This document shows, one piece after another, positions 1-8,743 of a stretch of 64,000 bases of DNA (the first letter of the stretch is position 1; each line of letters starts with the position of its first letter). This DNA comes from Bin80 sp965207565 (GTDB lineage Bacteria; Bacteroidota; Rhodothermia; Rhodothermales; Bin80), in NCBI GenBank assembly GCA_965207565.1, contig CBDBMQ010000029.1:7175-71174 (forward strand), given 5' to 3'. The notes beneath the pieces are model-generated. The model worked only from the letters and a program-made list of their open reading frames with translations. It did no database searches and had not been told where the DNA came from. The translations under genes were made by a program, and so were the position numbers.

Positions 1-3000
1 ATTCCGCTGCCGTTGTCAATCACCTCGGTAATGATCTGATCTGCCTCCACTCTGGCCGTGACGCGCACCCTTCTCTGATCCTTATCACGCACCGCCTCCA
101 ATGCATTCTTGACTAGATTAATATAGGTGCGGCGCAACTCGTTCGGATCCCCTCGAACGGTCAGTGGGGTGTCAGGAAGTTGTAAGTCTAATACCACTGC
201 AGCAGATGCCTCTGCCTGCATGAGAGCATGCGCTTCATTCATCACCTTACGCAAATCCAGTGTCACTACTTTCCGTCTGGGCAGCTGGGCAAAAGAGGAG
301 AATTCGTTGGCGATATGGGCCAATGAGTCAATCTGTGCAATGAGCGTAGCGGTCGTGCGCTGGAACTGCTTTTTGAACCGGGAAGGATCCTTGTCTCCGA
401 GTGAGCGCTGTAAATGCTGAATTGACAGTTTCATCGGTGTGAGCGGATTTTTGATTTCGTGGGCGATTTGGCGGGCCATCTCTCTCCAGGCTAACTGGCG
501 CTGTTGTCTGGCCAACTTCTGCCTGCTCTCTGCGAGTTGTCCCTGCATCGTATTGAAGGTGTTGACCAGTGCCCCGACCTCGTCGCGTGACTCCACCGGC
601 AGTACTCGTTCAAATTTTCCTTGCGCGGCTTCTTCCAGTCCCTGCTGCAGCCTTGCAATCGGTCGGGCGAGTGCACGAGCAAGTACGGATCCAGTGAACA
701 TTACCAGAATCCCCAAACCCAGCATTGCGCCAAACAAATACGCAAGCGTCCGCGCACGTTCTTCTTCAATCCGCTCCGCTTCCGGTAGGGTTGGCACGGA
801 CAGAACGTATGCAGGATTTCCATTTGAATCCAGGATTGCACGATAGCCTGCCGTGTATTCAAACTCGCCCAGTTTATGATCCACGAAAGTAAACCGTTCT
901 GCACCCCCATAAATAGCACTGAAAACCTCCGCAGGAAGCCGTTCATCCACGATGCGATCATCAATCAGTTGACGGCGGCTTGCTGCAACAAGCCGTGTAC
1001 CACGATAAAGATTCAGATCTAATCCAACACGGGCAGATAAGGAATCAATATTACTGCGCTCAAGAGCTGCGACACTATTTTCTCCGATCCTCCCTTCAGG
1101 TACCAGTGTTGACTCAACACGCTCCAGATGTTGGCGGAGCCAACTTTGAAGCGCTTTCTCATTTTCTTCCGTAACCACATTGTATCCAGCAATCCCAACC
1201 GGGATGACCGCGATGACTCCAAGTAACAGGAACGCATTCATCACCTTGTCCTGATACCTCAGACGCGCTCGGGGGATGAGGCCGATCTTCCACTGCATCA
1301 CATACCCGAATGTGCAAAATGGAATACACAGGATTAACCCGCCAACAACCAGTCGAAGGAGGTAGTAAAGATGATCAAACGCTCCATCAATGGTCATTCG
1401 TGCTGCAACAACATGATGGTCTCTGTGAAGATAATAGGTGAGGTATCTGCTACTCTCTCCCGCAGATCCTTGCCTCCATAATGACCCATTCCGGGTGACA
1501 TCCGAGGCAACTTCAGGATCTAGTTGATATTTGGAAAACCGATCTCCGAACGTGCGCATCAACCGCCCATTACGATAGGAGGCCAGAGATAGATCTTCGT
1601 ATAAATCAAGGGAACCCGAAGCTGACAGGATTCGCAGAAGCGGGGTATTCGCTTCTTCGGGTACGATATGCGGTTGTGCCCGAACCAGAACCCATCCCTC
1701 TCCGATCGCGGCAAGCCCTGCATATTGGTATCGGGCAGCGCCCGTTGATTGAGGTTCAACAAATGTATAATTACTGGCCTGTAATTCAATTCCTGTGCTT
1801 AATTCTACCAGGAGATCCTGAGTGGACTCAGAAGACAGTGTGGCACTGCCACTACTGTGAAGCTCTTCACCGGTAGCAGACAAAAAGGTAATACTGGCAT
1901 CATATGCCCCAAGCGAAGAAAGAAGAGAACCCTTTAGCAACTTCTCTGCTTCCGCCTCAAGATCTTCCCCGGACGCAAGCAGGTCATGAATTCGAAGATT
2001 CTGTAGTGCTTCCTCTACCACTTCACGGACCGCCAGAGATACTTCTGGACTACCCACCTGATCAAAGGTGGACACCGCATACGCAATGCGATCCTGCTTG
2101 CGCTGGTTCAGGGCATTGTAGTACACCGGGTACAGTAACAAACAAAGTGCCAATGCGGCGGGGACTGCCCGTCTGGCTGCAAGCCAAAGGTATATATCTG
2201 CTTTCGTGGCCCATACGGCAGTGTACAGGCAGACGATCATCAAACTCAAACTAAGTATCCAGGGACTCCATTGAAGCCAGTCCAATACTATCACCGTCAC
2301 TACCGTTACCGCACCTGAAACCCCTAGGCAAATACGGCCCGGCTTCATCTTGAAACCTGTGGTGAGACCGGCAGATACGATCAGAACAATCCCCAATGCC
2401 AAAAGGACCAGGGACGCATATACAACCAATTCCAGAGAGCTTGGAACCAGTTCACTGCGCCCTATATAGCTGAGTGTCGAATCCAATACGCTGGCATGTA
2501 AGACAGCCACCAAAATTGGGGCCAGTGTCAACCCGACCAGGATCCCAATTCCAAGACGGGTCCATACAATGCCCTGGTGATTGGTAGACGGCCTCGAACA
2601 TGCATGTGCATACCGGAGCGCCGCCACTCCCAGAACGAAAACGCACATCGAACTGATGAGCAGGTCACCCGTCGTACGCATGAGTCCACCCCCTAGTGTG
2701 GAGGCTAGGTGTACCGGATCAAACAGTGGGCTCAGCGGAGCCTTGCCTGTCTGATACCTTGCCGGTACTTCTAGGTACAGCCAAATAAAACGGCCCAGCC
2801 CCAGTGCAGTTGCAAAGACCATCAGGCGTGTCAATTTCAGGTTTGCATGACACCATCGCCAAATTCCCCATAGGAACCACAAAACCAACAATGTCCCACC
2901 CAAGGCCATCAGGTTGTCATAGAACGCTGCCGTTGCGGCGATCAATTTGGCCTCAGAAGGTGGTGCAATGACGTAGGTTCCAAGCGGCTTCCCATCCAGG

Positions 3001-3638
3001 GATTGGAGTAGATGCTCGCCAAGCGTATCCCCATAAGCCACTTGGATGTCCAATCTCGCACGACGCCTCCAAGTATCTACAATATCATAATCTTCTAGAA
3101 CCGAATTATACACGGGAGCCCTTGAAAAGAGGTTCTGCGTCACACGTATATTGCCAATCATCGCATCCCCTACAATGAGCGGCTCCCAGAAAACCAGTGC
3201 CGTGCGCCAGTCATCATCCCGTATGATCCTCCAATCGGCATGATTCACAGGTGGCTCTCCCACCAATGGGATACTCTCCCCCCGCCATGCGATCAACTGC
3301 ATCTCCATGTCATAAATGGACAAGGACCATTGATCGGGAAGCCGAATACTCTCCAACTCTTGAATCAGTGTGGTAGAAGGGATACTCTCCAACGGTAACA
3401 TATGATTTGAAGCCAGCCGAACCGCCTCAAAAGCAATGATCTGCATTGCCTTCTGAGTATTCGCAAACTCAGACTCAATCAGTTCTCTTGAAGCAGTGAT
3501 TGCTTCCTGTTGACGCAGTTCACTCCCCTGCCCCACAAGCCCAACATGCACCCGCTGACCAACCCAAGCCAATAGAATCACCAACAGAAATGCAACTGCA
3601 ACCCCAACAAAACCCCTGTGTCGCGACGGGATCTGCAT
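1..3638 (-). CDS. NtrY-like membrane histidine kinase, partial (C-terminus beyond left edge)
   Basis: The frame is open from an ATG at 3638 to the window edge, giving at least 1,212 residues. Near the edge it reads a HAMP domain (about residues 985-1040), an HisKA box with motif QIAHEIKNPLTPMK (phospho-acceptor His about 1060), an N-box NLVKNALEAV (about 1176) and the DNGSG start of the ATP-binding G1 box. This HisKA sequence is typical of the NtrY family. The N-terminal part is unusually large: one membrane segment near residues 9-25, an extracytoplasmic stretch, a block of about eight hydrophobic segments (about 240-500), a second soluble domain (about 500-760), then three more membrane segments before HAMP. 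The start codon overlaps the stop of the upstream gene as TGATG, so the two are probably translationally coupled. The signal sensed is not evident. I read the translation by eye and saw no internal stop. Confidence 0.9.
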   Translation of the reverse strand, partial: MQIPSRHRGFVGVAVAFLLVILLAWVGQRVHVGLVGQGSELRQQEAITASRELIESEFANTQKAMQIIAFEAVRLASNHMLPLESIPSTTLIQELESIRLPDQWSLSIYDMEMQLIAWRGESIPLVGEPPVNHADWRIIRDDDWRTALVFWEPLIVGDAMIGNIRVTQNLFSRAPVYNSVLEDYDIVDTWRRRARLDIQVAYGDTLGEHLLQSLDGKPLGTYVIAPPSEAKLIAATAAFYDNLMALGGTLLVLWFLWGIWRWCHANLKLTRLMVFATALGLGRFIWLYLEVPARYQTGKAPLSPLFDPVHLASTLGGGLMRTTGDLLISSMCVFVLGVAALRYAHACSRPSTNHQGIVWTRLGIGILVGLTLAPILVAVLHASVLDSTLSYIGRSELVPSSLELVVYASLVLLALGIVLIVSAGLTTGFKMKPGRICLGVSGAVTVVTVIVLDWLQWSPWILSLSLMIVCLYTAVWATKADIYLWLAARRAVPAALALCLLLYPVYYNALNQRKQDRIAYAVSTFDQVGSPEVSLAVREVVEEALQNLRIHDLLASGEDLEAEAEKLLKGSLLSSLGAYDASITFLSATGEELHSSGSATLSSESTQDLLVELSTGIELQASNYTFVEPQSTGAARYQYAGLAAIGEGWVLVRAQPHIVPEEANTPLLRILSASGSLDLYEDLSLASYRNGRLMRTFGDRFSKYQLDPEVASDVTRNGSLWRQGSAGESSRYLTYYLHRDHHVVAARMTIDGAFDHLYYLLRLVVGGLILCIPFCTFGYVMQWKIGLIPRARLRYQDKVMNAFLLLGVIAVIPVGIAGYNVVTEENEKALQSWLRQHLERVESTLVPEGRIGENSVAALERSNIDSLSARVGLDLNLYRGTRLVAASRRQLIDDRIVDERLPAEVFSAIYGGAERFTFVDHKLGEFEYTAGYRAILDSNGNPAYVLSVPTLPEAERIEEERARTLAYLFGAMLGLGILVMFTGSVLARALARPIARLQQGLEEAAQGKFERVLPVESRDEVGALVNTFNTMQGQLAESRQKLARQQRQLAWREMARQIAHEIKNPLTPMKLSIQHLQRSLGDKDPSRFKKQFQRTTATLIAQIDSLAHIANEFSSFAQLPRRKVVTLDLRKVMNEAHALMQAEASAAVVLDLQLPDTPLTVRGDPNELRRTYINLVKNALEAVRDKDQRRVRVTARVEADQIITEVIDNGSG

Positions 3639-4060
3639 CAGGAACGGATAACTTGTATTGCCATGAGTCTGTACTCTGGAAAAACTCCCCCAAAACGCAG
3701 ATAGAAACGGAGGCCCTGACGCTCATCGCGTACAGAATAGGATCCTGTGAGCCACCATTCTTCGCCCTGCGTCATACTGTGGTCAAGCCTAAACCCGTCA
3801 GGTGAATATTGATGAAAGAATTTTTCCAGAACATAAAGCGCCTGGGAGCGGGTATAGCGACGGGGCTGTTCCAGCAATGCAAGTTCCAAATAGCCTTCTG
3901 CATGACTCACTAACGCTTCTGCGTTTCCCGCTGAAAGATATTCCAAGATACCCGCAACATCCAGCGTATCTGTTTGTCCCCAAGTGAGTCCTGACGGGAT
4001 ACTAAGGATTACGAGCCAACAAACCAGTATTTCAAACCTTACGATTCGGGATCCGGTCAT
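3638..4060 (-). CDS. DUF4783 secreted protein
   Basis: This 140-residue protein begins with a signal peptide (hydrophobic core about residues 9-24, probable cut after the TWG region). The rest resembles the DUF4783 family of small exported, NTF2-like proteins found in Bacteroidota; key conserved-looking stretches are the central EKFFHQYSPDGF and the C-terminal LRFYLRFGGVFPEYRL. Function is unknown for the family. Its start lies 29 bases inside the end of the upstream dehydrogenase gene, and its stop overlaps the kinase start, so it is the middle of a tightly coupled operon. It could be a partner of the kinase sensor domain, but that is only inferred from position. Confidence 0.75.
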   Translation of the reverse strand: MTGSRIVRFEILVCWLVILSIPSGLTWGQTDTLDVAGILEYLSAGNAEALVSHAEGYLELALLEQPRRYTRSQALYVLEKFFHQYSPDGFRLDHSMTQGEEWWLTGSYSVRDERQGLRFYLRFGGVFPEYRLMAIQVIRS

Positions 4061-4961
4061 CTTGTGTTAGACAGGCGATAATTGAATCAACTACCATGTT
4101 CGACATTGCGTCACGTGTTTGCGTCGTTGCTGTTCCTGAGTGTGGGGTTAATACCACCCTTGGATGGCGGCGGATCTCTTCGGGGAGATATGAACTAAAC
4201 ACATCCAATCCTGCTCCCCAGAGCTGTCCCGATGTCAGGGCATGTGCCAAAGCAACCTCATCAATGACCTCAGCGCGTGCTGTGTTGATAAGGATTGCGG
4301 AACTCTTCATACGCTCTAATGAAGCTGTGTGAACCAAATGGCGGCTATCTGCATTAAGATCACAATGCAATGAGAGTACATCACTGATCTCGAATAACTC
4401 CTCCTGTGTGCGTCGCACGGCGGTGGTTTCACGCTCAATCGTCGGATTGGCCCGCCTGCGATTGGCATAATAGATTTTCATCCCGAATGCATGTGCACGG
4501 CGTGCGACGGCAGCCCCGATCTGCCCCATGCCAATAATACCGAGTGTTTTACCGGAAAGCTCAAATCCAAGTGGCATCGCTTCCGGCCCCCGACCAAGGA
4601 CTCCTTCCGCTTCTTTAAGTCGGCGAGTCACCATCAGCATCAGCGCAAGAGTCAGCTCAGCGGTCGCGGATACAACGACCTTGGGAGTATGTGTGACAAC
4701 GATCCCGCGTGCCTCTGCCGCTTCAAGGTCAATATTGTCGGTCCCGACTCCAAACTGCGCTATGATTTTGAGGTTGGACGCACGATCAAGGAATACGGCA
4801 TCAACCCGGTCGTACGGTGTCGTTACAATTGCATGCGCCTCACGCAGATCCTCATCGGAAATGAACGCTTTTAGGTGTCGCACCGAGACAGAATAACGAC
4901 CCCGAAGACGCGCCATCGCATCTTCCGACAGCATACAGGTGATAACTTGATCGGATGCCAT
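4032..4961 (-). CDS. D-isomer-specific 2-hydroxyacid dehydrogenase
   Basis: This 309-residue NAD(P)-dependent oxidoreductase belongs to the D-2-hydroxyacid dehydrogenase family (phosphoglycerate, glyoxylate or hydroxypyruvate reductase type). The Rossmann loop GMGQIG is at about residues 144-149. The substrate-binding GVGTDNID motif is near 71-78, the catalytic Arg lies in NTARAEVID (about 229) and the catalytic His in LTPHSGT (about 274). The usual DVFxxEP segment that supplies the catalytic Glu reads DVFSSYLPEE here, so the Glu may be displaced to about 261-262. The ATG at 4961 is preferred over a TTG two codons upstream. It lies 14 bases after the GMC oxidoreductase gene and overlaps the DUF4783 gene, so the two redox enzymes are probably co-expressed. 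Substrate cannot be assigned. Confidence 0.85.
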   Translation of the reverse strand: MASDQVITCMLSEDAMARLRGRYSVSVRHLKAFISDEDLREAHAIVTTPYDRVDAVFLDRASNLKIIAQFGVGTDNIDLEAAEARGIVVTHTPKVVVSATAELTLALMLMVTRRLKEAEGVLGRGPEAMPLGFELSGKTLGIIGMGQIGAAVARRAHAFGMKIYYANRRRANPTIERETTAVRRTQEELFEISDVLSLHCDLNADSRHLVHTASLERMKSSAILINTARAEVIDEVALAHALTSGQLWGAGLDVFSSYLPEEIRRHPRVVLTPHSGTATTQTRDAMSNMVVDSIIACLTQDDRIPNRKV

Positions 4962-4975
4962 GTTCAAGGATTCAT

Positions 4976-6673
4976 TTACAATAGCCCCTTTTTCAATTGC
5001 CCTACCGCATAGTCACAGGCACGCGCAGTCAGAGCCATATAGGTGAGTGAGGGGTTTTGGCAGGCTGAGGATGTCATACATGCACCGTCGGTCACAAACA
5101 GGTTAGGTACATCGTGACACTGATTGTATGCATTCAATACACTGGTTTCAGGGTCGCGCCCCATTCGGGCGGCTCCCATTTCGTGATTCCCAAGACCAGG
5201 GGCATCCTGCCACGTATCGTAGGGAGTAACCTCTCTGCCTCCACCGGCTTCCAGCATCTCTGCAGCGGTCTCCATCATATCCTTTCGCATCGCCCGGTCA
5301 TTGTCATCCCGGGTTACATGGAACCGAAGTACCGGCAGTCCCCACTGATCGCGCTCGGCTGCATCCAACTCACAATAGTTATCATAGCGTGGCAGGGTTT
5401 CACCAAATCCACCCAATCCCATGCTCCAATTCCCTGGCCTGCGAAGGCGATGCTTAAATTCTGACCCAAAGCCAGCCATACTATAACCCCGCCCCCATCC
5501 CTGTCGGCTCGCTGAACCCTGAAATCCATATCCGCGCACAAATGCGGGATGATGCGTCTGCGGCCCTAAGTTCCGAAACCTTGGGATGTAGATTCCATTG
5601 GGCCGATTGCCCTGATAATATCGATCCTCATACCCCTCAAATACCGCATTCGCCCCGACATGATAATGATGATCCATGAGATAATGCCCCAGGGCTCCAC
5701 TGGTATTTGCGATCCCATTTGGAAAACTACGGCTACTAGAAAGCAACATAATGCGTGCCGTATTCATTGAGGATGCGCATAAAAAGATCATACGTGCATT
5801 GAATGTCCTCCGCTCTCCCGTTTTTTGATCGATCGCATCTACGCCCGTAGCCCGGCCAGTCGTCTCATCATAATTCACTTGACATACCAGACTGTCGGGT
5901 TGAAGCGTGAGGTTCCCTGTCGCCTGTGCTTTAGGAAGTGCAACACTCACCGTGCTGTAGTAGGAGCTGGTGGAGCATCCTCGTTCACATGGACCACAAT
6001 AATGACAGGCAAGGCGATCTCCTATTGCTTCCGTGAGGGTAGCTGTTCTTCCTATGGTAACCGTTCGTTCTGGGAAGTGAGTCTCTATACGTGCTTTCAA
6101 CATCCGCTCCACCACATTCATCTCCATAGGTGCCTGAAAAATCCCATCCGGCAAGTGAGGCAACCCTTCTACCTGCCCGCTCACACCAATCGTTCTCTCC
6201 ACATGATCATACCATGGCGCTAGGTCTTCGTATCGGATCGGCCAGTCAACCCCATGTCCATCCTCAAGATTTGCCAGAAAATCCATGGGACTGAGCCGAT
6301 AGCTCTGCCGTGCCCACATTAAGGATCGACCGCCGACCACATTCGCCTGAATCCACGTGTAGGGTTCCTCTTGAACATAGGGATGTTCCGAATCGCGCAT
6401 AAAAAAATGACGCGTACTCTCGGAGAATACATAGGTCTTACGTTGTATCGGGTAATGCTCATGAGCCGTAGCCGGAGGCACCCTACCCCGGTGTGGTAAT
6501 TCCCAGGGATATTTATGCTCCGTAATATAATCCTCACGGTGCTGGACGAATCGCCCCCGTTCCAAAACCAGTGTCTTGAGGCCGAGTCGACAAAGCTCCA
6601 TCATGGCCCATCCACCAGACATCCCAGAACCAACTACGATCACATCAAACTTCTCTTTCGATTGAAAATTCAT
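4976..6673 (-). CDS. GMC family FAD-dependent oxidoreductase
   Basis: This protein of about 565 residues carries the N-terminal FAD-binding loop GSGMSGG (about residues 15-21) and a following ERG motif, both typical of glucose-methanol-choline oxidoreductases. The C-terminal GMC_C domain has the conserved His in NHEMGAARMG and Asn in QNPSLTYMAL. Its overall layout resembles the gluconate or fructose dehydrogenase-like branch rather than choline oxidases. A cysteine cluster C-X2-C-X2-C-X3-C lies near the middle (CHYCGPCERGC). I chose the ATG at 6673, immediately before the FAD domain, over a TTG at 6706. There is no signal peptide. It is the first gene of the operon with the 2-hydroxyacid dehydrogenase. 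The substrate is probably a sugar or other alcohol, inferred from family only. Confidence 0.88.
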   Translation of the reverse strand: MNFQSKEKFDVIVVGSGMSGGWAMMELCRLGLKTLVLERGRFVQHREDYITEHKYPWELPHRGRVPPATAHEHYPIQRKTYVFSESTRHFFMRDSEHPYVQEEPYTWIQANVVGGRSLMWARQSYRLSPMDFLANLEDGHGVDWPIRYEDLAPWYDHVERTIGVSGQVEGLPHLPDGIFQAPMEMNVVERMLKARIETHFPERTVTIGRTATLTEAIGDRLACHYCGPCERGCSTSSYYSTVSVALPKAQATGNLTLQPDSLVCQVNYDETTGRATGVDAIDQKTGERRTFNARMIFLCASSMNTARIMLLSSSRSFPNGIANTSGALGHYLMDHHYHVGANAVFEGYEDRYYQGNRPNGIYIPRFRNLGPQTHHPAFVRGYGFQGSASRQGWGRGYSMAGFGSEFKHRLRRPGNWSMGLGGFGETLPRYDNYCELDAAERDQWGLPVLRFHVTRDDNDRAMRKDMMETAAEMLEAGGGREVTPYDTWQDAPGLGNHEMGAARMGRDPETSVLNAYNQCHDVPNLFVTDGACMTSSACQNPSLTYMALTARACDYAVGQLKKGLL

Positions 6674-7093
6674 TGGCTGAATGAACAAATTAGAGGGGGA
6701 TCGCAAAAATTGCTGTCCTTGGAAAATGAATCCATCGCATCTGCATACTCTAAAAGATACAAGATCGCGTACACCCTACAACCATGAAACGGATTGATTT
6801 ACTCCTTTTAGCTCCAGTATTCTGGCATTCGTAGTATGCTATAATAGAACTTTGTTCAATCATGAAACGCAGCCTTTTGTGGCTATACCATAGATTTTGC
6901 TTGTTTTCAAGTTATTGGGTTCAAGATCCACTAGCTTGAATCGATAGGCTCCGTGCGCCTCTCTTTTTGTTTATTAAAACCGCAGAAAATGATTCCCAAT
7001 CCTTATCCTTCATCCACGACGGGGTAAATACATCACATAGTTCGATATGGAGCAGCGACTTGCCTTGCTGAAGAAGGCTGGGGAGGAATAGCC
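6674..7093. other. intergenic region between GMC oxidoreductase and glycoside hydrolase
   Basis: This is an A+T-rich spacer between divergent genes. The left part must contain the promoter of the GMC operon, but I could not fix the boxes. The right part (from about 7010) becomes richer in G+C and contains a short open frame, 7047-7091, encoding 14 residues that end just before the hydrolase start. It may be the tail of a gene lost when this segment was acquired. No RNA gene was seen. Confidence 0.5.
7080..7087 (+). promoter_or_regulatory. strong ribosome binding site of the glycoside hydrolase gene
   Basis: GGGGAGGA lies 6 bases before the ATG at 7094, a near-perfect Shine-Dalgarno match. 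Most other genes in the window lack such a sequence (for example tuf, hsdM and trpE), as is usual for Bacteroidota. It both supports the chosen start and marks this gene as different from its surroundings. Confidence 0.7.
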
Positions 7094-8221
7094 ATGGATT
7101 TGACCCGACGACAGTTCCTCAGCTATGCCGCTATCGCGGCGATAGCCAAGGCTGAGACCACGCAAGCCAAATCGGACGGCTTCTTCACACTGGACCAACG
7201 TGACGACCACTGGTGGCTCGTCACGCCCGACGGTAAGCCCTTCTTTTCGCTCGGACTCAACCATATCGACCCGGCGAGCCTGCGCTATCCCGAGAACATC
7301 CACATCTGGCGCGACAAGTATGGCGGCAGTACAACGCGATGGATTCGCGAGTCCGTGGTGCCCAACCTGAAGGAGTGGGGCTTCAATACCGTCGGTTGGG
7401 TCCAAGAAGTGACCGTTCGCAAGTGGCGGCACTCTCGTCCGTTTACGGATGACGAGTACCGGGCACTAGGAATGCCCTTTTGCCACTTGCTGCCGTTCAC
7501 CGAATCGCACCAGTGGGAGCAGCACACCCGTCACTTCGACTTCCGAGGTTCCCAGTGGAAGGAATGGGTCGACTATGTCGCGCGCTCGCACTGCGCAGAA
7601 CTGAGCGAAGACCGCAATCTCATCGGATACTTCTACAGCGACTGCCCAACCTGGGTGCATGAGCGTGCCGAGAACGCCTGGCGCGGACCGATCTTCGACC
7701 CTGAACGCCTAAAGACCGAATCGGGCCGCAAGGAACTCAGCGAGCTGGGCCGTGCCTACTACCAGACAACGCACGACGCCATTCGGCGCTACGACCAGCA
7801 CCATTTGATTCTGGGTGACCGCTACGAAGCCAACGCCTTCATCGCGATGGAGGTCGTCGAAGCCGCATTGCCCTTCGTCGATGTGCTGTCATTTCAAGAC
7901 TTCCGCGATCCAGTGGCCCATCTCGACGAATGGCACACGAAAACCGGAAAGCCCGTGCTGCTGGCCGACGCGGCGGGGCTGAAGGAGCCCGTTCCCCCTG
8001 GGGGCTTTGTCCCCAACAACGGGGAATGGTACGCAGATGTATTGGCGTCTCTTTTCGACAACCCCGGCTGCATCGGGTTTCATCTGTGCGGCGCCTACCA
8101 GCGCAACAAGGCGCGACGCCGCGGCCTGCTGGACGAACTGGAACGGCCTGATCGGGAAAACATCGATCTGATTCGCGCTGCGAACGCGAAGGTCCGCAGT
8201 TGGATGGGCGAACGGTACTGA
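7094..8221 (+). CDS. Tat-exported glycoside hydrolase (agarase-like TIM-barrel)
   Basis: The 375-residue product begins with a twin-arginine signal (TRRQFL, residues 4-9) followed by an Ala-rich hydrophobic stretch, so it is probably exported folded. The mature part starts with DGFFTLDQRDDHWWLVTPDGKP-type sequence and FFSLGLNHIDP, a pattern seen in agarase-like or clan GH-A glycoside hydrolases that act on polysaccharides. The strand that often carries the acid/base Glu reads LIGYFYSDCPTW here, without an obvious Glu. The gene is visibly richer in G+C (near 60 percent by eye) and in G/C-ending codons than its neighbours, and has a strong Shine-Dalgarno site. It stands alone on the plus strand. 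Horizontal transfer is likely. Substrate is unknown. Confidence 0.7.
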   Translation: MDLTRRQFLSYAAIAAIAKAETTQAKSDGFFTLDQRDDHWWLVTPDGKPFFSLGLNHIDPASLRYPENIHIWRDKYGGSTTRWIRESVVPNLKEWGFNTVGWVQEVTVRKWRHSRPFTDDEYRALGMPFCHLLPFTESHQWEQHTRHFDFRGSQWKEWVDYVARSHCAELSEDRNLIGYFYSDCPTWVHERAENAWRGPIFDPERLKTESGRKELSELGRAYYQTTHDAIRRYDQHHLILGDRYEANAFIAMEVVEAALPFVDVLSFQDFRDPVAHLDEWHTKTGKPVLLADAAGLKEPVPPGGFVPNNGEWYADVLASLFDNPGCIGFHLCGAYQRNKARRRGLLDELERPDRENIDLIRAANAKVRSWMGERY

Positions 8222-8743
8222 TGGCTGGAACTCGATCCACATGGGGCTAGGATGAGAGCCAAGCGTTCCGACGTTCGGGAAGGACGGGCTCCGTTGTCCA
8301 GAGCCGGGAGGACTGGACGAAGGAAGGCATCCCTTGTTTTGCGAGGAAACTGTACAATGGGCGTGCCTACGGGATCGGGAAATGCACAAGCGCGGGCCTA
8401 CACCCACCAGACCAAAACCCTCAAGGCACTGACTAACCCTGCGGCCCACGACTCAGCGGATAATTCAAAGCGGTATGGGCAGTCTCTCCCTGCGGGCGCC
8501 CTTGTTTGCCGCGCCTCTAGTTGCTGTGGCCCTGCCAGGTGCCAAAGCCGAGGATGGCAGAATACTGCGTCGCGTACGTGAGTCAGCGGGAAGACAATAA
8601 CTTCTGGTAAGACAGGCTTGAATGTAGCCACTGTCGTTGATGTGACATCTATGAAAGATATGCTCCAAGTCGCCGTTATCCTAACTCAGGCGTGAGTTCC
8701 TCACGAGTCATCCAACATATCATTCTTGAGAAATCTGCAGCCG
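8222..8743. other. gene-poor segment downstream of the glycoside hydrolase
   Basis: No convincing complete gene is seen. The first 400 bases keep the higher G+C of the hydrolase gene, while the last 140 return to local composition, so the right border of the acquired segment is probably near 8600-8650. A short signal-peptide-like open frame lies at 8475-8600 and is listed separately. I found no hairpin that I could defend as a terminator. Confidence 0.5.
8475..8600 (+). CDS. possible truncated exported-protein N-terminus
   Basis: A 41-residue open frame begins with a hydrophobic Ala/Leu-rich stretch and an AKA-like cleavage site (ALPGAKAEDG), followed by a few charged residues and a stop. 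This resembles a signal peptide whose mature part is missing. It may be a remnant of a second gene brought in with the glycoside hydrolase, or chance. There is no recognisable family. Confidence 0.2.
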   Translation: MGSLSLRAPLFAAPLVAVALPGAKAEDGRILRRVRESAGRQ

